This document shows positions 31,285 through 36,495 of a DNA stretch of 36,495 bases, piece by piece (the stretch's first letter is position 1; every line of letters begins with the position of its first letter). This DNA comes from an uncultured Clostridia bacterium. Its GTDB lineage: Bacteria; Bacillota; Clostridia; Christensenellales; Aristaeellaceae. The position numbers and the translations under genes are program-made. Below the pieces are notes generated by a model. The model did no database searches. It was not told the DNA's origin and was given only the letters and a program-made list of their open reading frames with translations. Location of the stretch: positions 1-36,495 of the forward strand of contig CAKTXZ010000025.1 in the NCBI GenBank assembly GCA_934632155.1, read 5' to 3'.

Positions 31285-32803
31285 GCGCCTGCTTGCGCTG
31301 ACGCTGGCATGCGTCCTGCTTTGCCCCGCCGCGCTGGCGACCACGATGGACGATACCCTGACGCTGGGCATGATCTCGGTTAAATCCCAGCATTTGAACC
31401 CGCTTCTGTCCGAGGAGCGGGAGTTCCAATCCCTGACGGCGCTGATTTTCGAGGGGCTTTTTTCGCTGGACGACGATTACAGGCCGGTTCCCTGTCTGGC
31501 CGAAAGCTGGACGGCGGAGGGCTCGACATGGCTGATTACCATGCGGTCGGACGTGACGTTCCACGACGGCACGCCCTGCACAGCCTACGACGCGGAGGCG
31601 ACCATTAACGAGATTCTGCGGCTGGCGGGCGAAGGACAGGGGCAATACGCGCAGCTGAAATACATCATTACGTCCGCCTCCGCCAACGACGCTAAAACGC
31701 TCAGGCTCAAGGTTTCGCGTCCGTACTACGGCGTGCTGTACGCCCTGACCTTCCCCGTTTTGCCCAAGGATCAGGTGCAGTCCGTGCAGCCCGCCGGCAC
31801 GGGGCCTTACCGTGTGGATTCCTTCGCCCCGACGAATTACCTCTACCTTTCCGCGAACGAGGAATGGTGGCAGGAGCCCTCTACCGTAAAGAACATCAAC
31901 GTCATCTTCCGCGCCACGAACCGCGAGCTGCTTTCAGATTATGAATACAACCGTGTGGACGCGGCCGTTTCGCGTTCCGCCTCCGCCGGGCAGTACCGGA
32001 CGGGGCTGTCCAACCTGAACATCACCTACCGTACCCGCCAACTGGAGGCGCTGATGCTTAATTTCCGCGAATATCCGCTGGATAACGCGGATGTGCGCCG
32101 GGCGATTCGCTACGCCATCGACGTGGACAGCGTGGCCAGCACCGTCTATATGGGTATGGCCAGCCGTACGGACACGCCGCTTCCCGCGGGCACATGGATG
32201 TATTGGGACGGCGAGGAGGCCTTTGAATATAACCCGGAGAAAGCAAAGCAGATTCTGGCGGACTTGGGCTGGGCGGACGCGGACGGCGACGGCGTGCTGG
32301 ATACCGTGGTCGACGGCAAGAAGCGCCGGCTGCGCCTTCGTATCGCCGTGTATGAGGAGCAGGACAATTCCGTCCGCGTGCAGGCGGCGAACATGATCGC
32401 CGCCATGCTCAAAGCGGTCGGCATCGAGGCGCCGGTGGAAACGTGGAGCTTCTCCTACGCCTCCGAGCGCCTGAAGGCGCGGAACTTCGATATTTGTCTG
32501 GCGGCATTCCAGATGGACGCCGTGCCCGATCCCGGCTTTTTGCTCATGAGCGGAAATACCTGCAATTACGGAAATTACAAATCCGCGGAAATGGACGGCC
32601 TGTTCAAGCAGCTGCGCAAGTCCATGGATCCTGTCGATTACGAGCACTGCCTGCATGAGATCCAGAAGCTCTACGCCAAGGATTGCCCCTTTATTTGCCT
32701 GTATTACCGTAACGGCGCGCTGCTGACGCGCAAGGTGTTTACCGTCGCGCGCGACGTACGCGAGCCGGAAATTTTGCGCGGAATCGAGTCCATCGGCAAG
32801 TAA
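31256..32803 (+). CDS. Oligopeptide-type ABC transporter substrate-binding protein (SBP family 5)
   Basis: Extracellular binding protein of the DppA/OppA family. The start is ATG at 31256 (MRFISSTTIKRLL, 515 residues), with AAAGG 12 bases upstream, overlapping the transglycosylase gene by 29 bases. Residues 1-27 are a signal sequence ending ALA; a cysteine in LTLAC could be a poor lipobox but does not fit the consensus. Family motifs include LFEGL-type FEGLFSLDDDYRPVPCLAES, VTFHDGTPCTAYD, GTGPYRVDSF, NADVRRAIRYAID and YNPEKAKQILADLGW. No permease or ATPase genes are adjacent, so it either serves a transporter elsewhere or has a signalling or chaperone role. Confidence 0.9.
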   Translation: MRFISSTTIKRLLALTLACVLLCPAALATTMDDTLTLGMISVKSQHLNPLLSEEREFQSLTALIFEGLFSLDDDYRPVPCLAESWTAEGSTWLITMRSDVTFHDGTPCTAYDAEATINEILRLAGEGQGQYAQLKYIITSASANDAKTLRLKVSRPYYGVLYALTFPVLPKDQVQSVQPAGTGPYRVDSFAPTNYLYLSANEEWWQEPSTVKNINVIFRATNRELLSDYEYNRVDAAVSRSASAGQYRTGLSNLNITYRTRQLEALMLNFREYPLDNADVRRAIRYAIDVDSVASTVYMGMASRTDTPLPAGTWMYWDGEEAFEYNPEKAKQILADLGWADADGDGVLDTVVDGKKRRLRLRIAVYEEQDNSVRVQAANMIAAMLKAVGIEAPVETWSFSYASERLKARNFDICLAAFQMDAVPDPGFLLMSGNTCNYGNYKSAEMDGLFKQLRKSMDPVDYEHCLHEIQKLYAKDCPFICLYYRNGALLTRKVFTVARDVREPEILRGIESIGK

Positions 32804-32844
32804 GGGCTTGCGGCGGCATATACTGGACGCAGGGAGGGAGCGCC

Positions 32845-33099
32845 ATGAGCCTTTCGGAGCTGCGTACCAAGGACGTTGTCAACACGCTGGACGGCAAACG
32901 GCTGGGCAAGGTAATGGATATCGAATTTGACGAATGCTCGGGGCATGTGGAGGCGCTGGTTGTGCCGGGAGAATTCAAGATGACCAGCGCGCTGCGCGGC
33001 GAAAAATGCGGCATCGTCATTCCGTGGCAGCGCATCTGCAAAATCGGCGAAAATGTGATTCTGGTGCAGCTGGAGCCCGGCGATTTGCTGGAGGATTGA
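32845..33099 (+). CDS. YlmC/YmxH family PRC-barrel protein
   Basis: Small PRC-barrel protein (84 residues) of the YlmC/YmxH sporulation-associated family found across spore formers; molecular role unknown. The sequence SELRTKDVVNTLDGKRLG and IPWQRICKIGENVILV are the family's two barrel halves. ATG at 32845 follows GGGAGGGAG. It lies 41 bases after the substrate-binding protein and 76 bases before nrdR, all in the same direction. Confidence 0.93.
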   Translation: MSLSELRTKDVVNTLDGKRLGKVMDIEFDECSGHVEALVVPGEFKMTSALRGEKCGIVIPWQRICKIGENVILVQLEPGDLLED

Positions 33100-33108
33100 C
33101 AAAAAAGA

Positions 33109-33138
33109 CCGTTTTTCTTATAAGGAAAGGAAAAACGG
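33109..33138. other. AT-rich hairpin between ylmC and nrdR
   Basis: CCGTTTTT (33109-33116) pairs with AAAAACGG (33131-33138). The plus side lacks a T-run after the stem. On the minus strand the stem is followed by TCTTTTTTG, but no minus-strand gene ends here. It may be a structured leader of nrdR or an antisense stop. Confidence 0.35.
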
Positions 33139-33175
33139 GCAGGAAAAACTGAAGCAGAGAGAGGAATGATCCGCC

Positions 33176-33649
33176 GTGAAATGTCAGTTCTGTAATTGCG
33201 CCGACAGCCGCGTGGTGGACTCCCGGCCGACCGACGACGGCAATTCTATTCGCCGCCGCCGGGAGTGTATTAATTGCGGCCGCCGCTTTACCACCTATGA
33301 AAAGGTGGAGGTGCAGCAGCTGCTGGTGATTAAAAAGGATAATTCCCGCGAGCTGTTCGACGCGCAGAAGGTGCGCAGCGGCGTCATTGCCGCCTGCCAC
33401 AAGCGTCCGGTTTCCGCAGCGGATATTGAAAAGATCGTTACCTCCATCGAGCAGGTGGCCTATAACAGCCTGCAGGAGGAGATTACGACCCGCCAGATCG
33501 GTGAAATGGTCATGGAGGCGCTGCGCGCGCTGGACGAGGTGGCGTATATCCGCTTCGCGTCGGTCTATCGCTCCTTTACCGATATTCCCACCTTCATGCA
33601 GGAGCTCAAATCCCTCGTCAGCGAGCGCGACGACAAAAAGGATTCCTGA
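33176..33649 (+). CDS. nrdR: Transcriptional repressor NrdR
   Basis: Nucleotide-sensing repressor of ribonucleotide reductase genes; it senses dATP/ATP through its ATP-cone and binds NrdR boxes. The N-terminal zinc ribbon has Cys3, Cys6, Cys31 and Cys34 with the basic RRRREC stretch. The ATP-cone follows (about 49-139; LVIKKDNSRELFDAQKVRSG). The 157 residues fit. The start is GTG at 33176. No nrd gene is in the window, which is usual because nrdR often sits apart from its targets. It ends before a strong terminator. Confidence 0.97.
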   Translation: MKCQFCNCADSRVVDSRPTDDGNSIRRRRECINCGRRFTTYEKVEVQQLLVIKKDNSRELFDAQKVRSGVIAACHKRPVSAADIEKIVTSIEQVAYNSLQEEITTRQIGEMVMEALRALDEVAYIRFASVYRSFTDIPTFMQELKSLVSERDDKKDS

Positions 33650-33732
33650 CGGGAGGGCGCGCCGCACACGGCGGGAAAGCGCCCGCGCGGGAGAAACGCG
33701 CGTTCTTTCCAAAGAAACGCAGGGGCGGATGC

Positions 33733-33776
33733 GCAAAGCGCTCCGGTTGGCTCGACGGCTGACCGGAGCGTTTTGC
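33733..33776 (+). terminator. Terminator after nrdR
   Basis: A perfect 9-bp core (CGCTCCGGT, 33739-33747, with ACCGGAGCG, 33762-33770) extends through a G-T pair and an A/T segment to about 15-16 bp, with TTTT at 33771-33774. It is about 85 bases past the nrdR stop. Confidence 0.7.
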
Positions 33777-33878
33777 ATTGCGCCGGCGGGGCGTAATGCA
33801 TTTTGCCAAGCGGCTTTGCGGCGCGGCGGTTCTTGATCGCGCTGCGCGTGCGTATCATGGCCTGCGGAGGTGAAGCGC

Positions 33879-34694
33879 ATGCGAAGACTGACGGCGGCGC
33901 TTTTCGGCGCGCTCTGCGGCGCAATGCTGGCTTTTCCGCAGCAGGCCGCGCAGGCCGCGCTTGACGCGTTGACGCTTTGGGCGCGGTCGGTTGCGCCGGT
34001 GCTGTTTCCCTTTATGCTCTGCGCCGTGATGATTTCCTCCCGCATTCGGGCGGGGGGCGCGCAGCTTACGGCGCTGGCGTGGCTGTGCGGCTCGCCCGGC
34101 GGGGCGCGGCTGATCACGCCGCTTGCGCCGCAGGGGGCGCGCGCGCTTCGCTGCGCCGCCATGACCGGCACCATGAGCCCGCTGTTTCTGGTGGGCACGG
34201 TGGGCGCGTGGCTGCAAAGCGGGGCGGCGGGCTGGCGCGTGCTGGGCTGCCATCTTGGCGGCGCGTGGCTGGCAGGGCTTTGCTTTGGCCGGGGCAAGGA
34301 GCCGCCTGCCACGCCCACGCCCGTTCCGCTTGGCCGGGCGATGACGGACTGCGCGACGGCGCTGCTTGGCGTTGCTGGCTGCATGGCGCTGGGCAGTGTG
34401 GCCGCCGCGATGGGGGCCTGCGCGTTGCCGCGGCTTCCGGCTGGCGCGGCCGTTGCGCTTCGGTGCGCGCTGGAGGTTACGGGGGGCGTTCATGCGCTGG
34501 CTGAAACGGCGTTGCCGCTGCGCGTGCCGCTGATTTGCGCCGCGGTTTCCTTCGGTGGGCTGTCGATTCTGCTGCAGAACGCCGCCTATTGGCGCGCGTG
34601 CGGCGTTTCAACGGGCAGGCTGGCGCTGCTTCGGCTGCTGCATGCGGCGATTGCCTTTTGCCTGTGCCTTCTGACGGAGCGTTTGCCGCTCTAG
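33879..34694 (+). CDS. YlbJ-like (nucleoside-recognition/Gate domain) membrane protein
   Basis: Integral membrane protein of 271 residues with about seven to eight hydrophobic segments. The block LWARSVAPVLFPFMLCAVM, then CGSPGGARLITPLAPQGARA and MTGTMSPLFLVGTVGAWL, follows the pattern of sporulation protein YlbJ and related Gate-domain proteins (a P-FPFM-type helix, the G-P-GA loop, and an N/T-xSPxF motif). Here the usual asparagines before SP are replaced by GTM. The start is ATG at 33879, 6 bases from GGAGGTG; a GTG three codons earlier overlaps that site. A role in sporulation or small-molecule transport is inferred. No terminator is clear downstream. Confidence 0.72.
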   Translation: MRRLTAALFGALCGAMLAFPQQAAQAALDALTLWARSVAPVLFPFMLCAVMISSRIRAGGAQLTALAWLCGSPGGARLITPLAPQGARALRCAAMTGTMSPLFLVGTVGAWLQSGAAGWRVLGCHLGGAWLAGLCFGRGKEPPATPTPVPLGRAMTDCATALLGVAGCMALGSVAAAMGACALPRLPAGAAVALRCALEVTGGVHALAETALPLRVPLICAAVSFGGLSILLQNAAYWRACGVSTGRLALLRLLHAAIAFCLCLLTERLPL

Positions 34695-35048
34695 CGCATT
34701 TTGCAGGAGTGGGTTTCTCCATTTACAGACGGCGTTTTCGGGCCTTGGCCTGCGTGTCTATGCTTTCAAGGTTGGATTTCCCGTCGGCAAACTATCCTTT
34801 TTACGATGCCCCATAAGAAAATTTGCTTGAAGGAGCCGCCGCTGCATTGTCAGAAGCGCGCCGGGTTTGCTTATCATAGGGAAAAGCATTGACATTTGGC
34901 GTTTTTGCATATTTTCCCCCAAATGCGGAATAAAAACAAAAAACTGAATGAAAAGTCCTGCCGCGAATAAGGCTGAAAACGCGCGCAGTGATCCGCCCGT
35001 GGGCGTGCGCGGTCGCACGCCGACGCAAGAAAAATTTTTGAAAACCGC
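34695..35048. other. Long non-coding gap before the zinc-ribbon promoter
   Basis: No convincing gene in either direction. It holds a perfect 8-bp hairpin (GGCGTGCG/CGCACGCC, 35002-35021, CGGT loop) without an immediate T-run, and an isolated TTGACA at 34889 whose only -10-like partner (TATTTT) is 15 bases away. AT-rich runs between 34890 and 34960 stand out from the GC-rich flanks. An uncharacterised small RNA is possible but unsupported. Confidence 0.4.
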
Positions 35049-35077
35049 TATACAAGCGCTTCAAACTGTGCTATAAT
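35049..35077 (+). promoter_or_regulatory. Promoter of the zinc-ribbon gene and its leader
   Basis: TATACA, a 17-base spacer and a perfect TATAAT preceded by TGC (extended -10). The predicted start is near 35084, giving a leader of about 133 bases. Confidence 0.8.
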
Positions 35078-35083
35078 GAAAAG

Positions 35084-35216
35084 GTAGACCAAGCCAAAGG
35101 ATTTCAGGTGTTCCCCTCGGTTTTGTTCATCGTCAGTCGACGGATGCGTAGAGCCCAATGGAAACTACCGGAACGTATCACTCGGTTTGGCGATAAAAAT
35201 CAGGAGGGTTATCACC
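35084..35216 (+). ncRNA. Structured 5' leader of the zinc-ribbon mRNA, possible riboswitch-like element
   Basis: An outer 7-bp helix (CCAAGCC, 35089-35095, with GGTTTGG, 35184-35190) encloses a three-way-like unit. UGUUC (35124-35128) pairs with GAACG (35171-35175), CGUC/GACG (35131-35142) forms a tetraloop hairpin, and GUAG (35148-35151) pairs with CUAC (35165-35168). The ribosome site AGGAGG lies 11 bases after the outer helix. The string CTCGGTTT occurs twice (35116 and 35181), giving AAGCC two alternative partners. The order GUUCAUC, GACGGA, GUAG, GGAACG recalls the glnA glutamine riboswitch core as I remember it, but does not match it fully. The structure is seen by eye; a regulatory role is inferred. 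Confidence 0.5.
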
Positions 35217-35504
35217 ATGTATCAGGACAAGACGCTCACCTGCCGTGAATGCGGTCAGGAATTCACCTTCACTGCTTCCGAGCAGGCCTTCTATGCCGAA
35301 AAGGGCTTCCAGAACGAGCCCGGCCGCTGCCCCGCGTGCCGTGCCGCCCGTCGTCAGAACGGCGGCAGCCGCGGCGCCGAGCGCCAGATGTACGAAGTCA
35401 TCTGCGACGGCTGCGGCTGCACCACGCAGGTTCCCTTCCAGCCCCGTGGCGATCGGCCTGTCTATTGCCGCGAATGCTTCGCCAAGAATCGTCCGCAGTA
35501 TTAA
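35217..35504 (+). CDS. Double zinc-ribbon protein
   Basis: A 95-residue protein with two four-cysteine zinc ribbons: Cys9/Cys12/Cys38/Cys41 in TCRECGQEF and GRCPACRAARR, and Cys63/Cys66/Cys84/Cys87 in ICDGCGCTTQVPF and VYCRECFAKN. A Gly/Arg linker joins them. Such small proteins are common in Clostridia and often strongly expressed; they are thought to bind nucleic acid, but the role is not established. The start is ATG at 35217, 9 bases after AGGAGG; an in-frame ATG-like extension upstream lies within the leader RNA. It has its own promoter, structured leader and terminator, so it is monocistronic. Codon choice (many C-ending codons) hints at high expression. Confidence 0.88.
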   Translation: MYQDKTLTCRECGQEFTFTASEQAFYAEKGFQNEPGRCPACRAARRQNGGSRGAERQMYEVICDGCGCTTQVPFQPRGDRPVYCRECFAKNRPQY

Positions 35505-35518
35505 GCTTCGCTCTGTAA

Positions 35519-35535
35519 GCGCCGCTTGACGGCGC
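35519..35535 (+). repeat. Hairpin before the zinc-ribbon terminator
   Basis: GCGCCG/CGGCGC with a CTTGA loop, just after the stop codon. It precedes the true terminator and may protect the mRNA 3' end. Confidence 0.4.
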
Positions 35536-35538
35536 AGC

Positions 35539-35572
35539 GCCTCGTCTGCTTTTGCAGGCGGGGCTTTTCTTT
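35539..35572 (+). terminator. Terminator of the zinc-ribbon gene
   Basis: An 11-bp stem with two G-T pairs (35539-35549 with 35554-35564), a TTTT loop, and a TTTTCTTT tail. Confidence 0.85.
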
Positions 35573-35605
35573 GCAGAGGAGATCTCGCGCTCTGATGAGA
35601 TCATC

Positions 35606-35634
35606 TTGCGAACATCGTCGTTTCATGCTATAAT
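35606..35634 (+). promoter_or_regulatory. Promoter of the XRE-like gene and probably the methyltransferase
   Basis: TTGCGA, a 17-base spacer and a perfect TATAAT preceded by TGC, 33 bases before the XRE-like ATG. Confidence 0.75.
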
Positions 35635-35667
35635 GCAATCAGTCTAAATCCGGAACGGAGAATTGCA

Positions 35668-35886
35668 ATGCCTATTTCCTGCGGCAGGCCATGGAAGCTG
35701 TTGATCGATAAGAAAATGAATCGGACAGGCTTGAAGGAGCATCCGGTATCAGCCTCCATGCGCTTTGCCAGGACAAAAAACGAATTTGCCTCCACGGAAA
35801 GCCCGCATAAGATTTGCCTGACGCTCAAATGCGAGGCGGGAGACATCATGGAGCCCGTTGATGAAGAAGATACGGAGCAGCTATGA
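35668..35886 (+). CDS. Decayed XRE/Cro-C1-type regulator
   Basis: A 72-residue frame whose ends match small XRE regulators of Firmicutes: MPIS-x3-WKLLIDKKM at the start and KICLTLKCEAGDIMEPV at the end. The central HTH is poorly kept: GLKEHPVSASMRFARTKNE stands where the family has a DLxxxAGIS-x-x-x-xAxLxKNE helix-turn-helix, with one residue fewer and proline and glycine at helix positions. The frame is still open and has a ribosome site (GGAG, 7 bases) and a good promoter, so it may be translated but is unlikely to bind DNA normally. It precedes a DNA methyltransferase gene by 31 bases, the usual place for a controller protein. A variant functional protein cannot be excluded. Confidence 0.6.
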   Translation: MPISCGRPWKLLIDKKMNRTGLKEHPVSASMRFARTKNEFASTESPHKICLTLKCEAGDIMEPVDEEDTEQL

Positions 35887-35917
35887 TTTTAATCAAACTA
35901 CGCGGGAGGAAAGAATT

Positions 35918-36495
35918 TTGAAAGAACAGACCAACAGCGATTTTTTCGACAATTTAGCTTCCCAAAAGACCTTTTTCTCCTCCTTCATTGCCAGCACAAG
36001 CAAGCAAGAAGCAAAAATCAAAAAAATCCTTTCAGAAACGTCCTCTTTGTTTCTCGGAGACGCAAAGCAATATCTGGACATGATGCCCGATGAATCGGTA
36101 CAGTCTATCATTACCTCTCCTCCGTATTGGGCATTACGGGACTATCATATTGATGGTCAAATCGGGTTGGAAGGAAGCGTCTATAAATATATTGACACAC
36201 TTGCCGACCTTTTTGATCGGGCTAAGAGGGTTTTGAAGAATGACGGAACATTCTGGCTAAATATTGGCGACAGCTATACATCGGGGGGGCGTAAATGGCG
36301 TGCCCCTGACAGCAAGAATAAGGCTCGAGCAATGTCGGTCAGACCGGAAACGCCAGAAGGCCTAAAGCCGAAAGAGCTTATCGGAGTGCCTTGGCGTCTT
36401 GCCTTTGCCCTGCAAGCCCGTGGGTGGTATCTTCGTTCCGATATTATTTGGGAAAAACCAAATTGTCAACCTGAAAGCGTTAAGGACCGTCCAAC
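35918..36495 (+). CDS. Site-specific DNA methyltransferase, N6_N4_Mtase type, 3'-truncated by window edge
   Basis: SAM-dependent amino-methyltransferase of the beta-type layout. The catalytic motif IV is IITSPPYWALRDY (SPPYW at 67-71), followed by RAKRVLKNDGTFWLNIGDSY, PKELIGVPWRLAFALQARGW and LRSDIIWEKPN, all standard for the family; the SPPY form is frequent in N4-cytosine enzymes but does not prove it. The FxGxG SAM motif should lie beyond the edge. The start is TTG at 35918 (MKEQTNSDFF), 8 bases from GGGAGG; 192 residues are visible. AT-rich codon use unlike the rest of the window suggests transfer. A restriction enzyme gene may follow outside the window. Confidence 0.92.
   Translation, partial: MKEQTNSDFFDNLASQKTFFSSFIASTSKQEAKIKKILSETSSLFLGDAKQYLDMMPDESVQSIITSPPYWALRDYHIDGQIGLEGSVYKYIDTLADLFDRAKRVLKNDGTFWLNIGDSYTSGGRKWRAPDSKNKARAMSVRPETPEGLKPKELIGVPWRLAFALQARGWYLRSDIIWEKPNCQPESVKDRP

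Noticed and set aside
34701..34892. Short plus-strand frames after the YlbJ-like gene
   Set aside because: No ribosome site, no family resemblance, atypical codon use.
34889..34915. TTGACA with TATTTT as a promoter
   Set aside because: The spacer is only 15 bases and no gene or clear RNA follows.
35084..35216. Firm assignment of the leader to the glutamine riboswitch family
   Set aside because: Only part of the remembered consensus is present and the joining region differs; kept as a resemblance, not a call.

Overview
The window comes from a spore-forming, high-GC member of the Bacillota (Clostridia), most likely an uncultured gut lineage. The reasons are the trigger factor-clpP-clpX order, AGGAGG-type ribosome binding sites throughout, frequent GTG and TTG starts, and sporulation-type genes (SpoIIP family, YlmC/YmxH, a YlbJ-like membrane protein). 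No rRNA, tRNA, CRISPR array or complete insertion sequence was seen. Both edges cut genes: glyA on the left and a DNA methyltransferase on the right.

Layout. 1-1004: 3' part of glyA. 1156-4607 (minus): protein quality control, tig-clpP-clpX, with a promoter before tig and a terminator after clpX. 5022-13029 (minus): eight tightly packed genes that begin with a FadR-type GntR regulator, whose promoter carries two palindromes. They continue with oligoendopeptidase F, an Lrp/AsnC regulator, a class I/II aminotransferase, a CapA-family protein, PyrR, a degenerate isopropylmalate-dehydrogenase-like protein and an AlkP-superfamily phosphodiesterase. 13194-13946 (plus): comF. 14176-17588 (minus): a beta-phosphoglucomutase-like HAD protein lacking its catalytic aspartates, then TldD and TldE. 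17935-19697 (plus): a membrane protein overlapping a SpoIIP-family hydrolase. 19960-21245 (minus): an AT-richer Nudix and nitrilase pair that looks acquired. 21529-22866 (minus): NADP-type glutamate dehydrogenase with its own promoter.

22960-27125 (minus): DUF1292 protein, UvrC, an NYN-nuclease/OST-HTH protein and a GtrB-like glycosyltransferase, fired from a promoter divergent to polA. 27426-34694 (plus): polA-coaE-lytic transglycosylase in overlapping order, an orphan peptide-binding protein, ylmC, nrdR with a terminator, and the YlbJ-like protein. 34695-35216 is mostly non-coding and ends in a strong promoter and a structured 133-nt leader ahead of a double zinc-ribbon protein (35217-35504). 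From about 35.58 kb the sequence becomes AT-rich and holds a decayed XRE-type regulator and the start of a DNA methyltransferase, probably the edge of a restriction-modification or mobile island.

The strongest leads are the structured leader RNA before the zinc-ribbon gene, the two enzyme-fold proteins that have lost catalytic residues (HAD with TldD/TldE; LeuB-like with the AlkP protein), and the self-operator architecture of the GntR promoter heading a long gene string.
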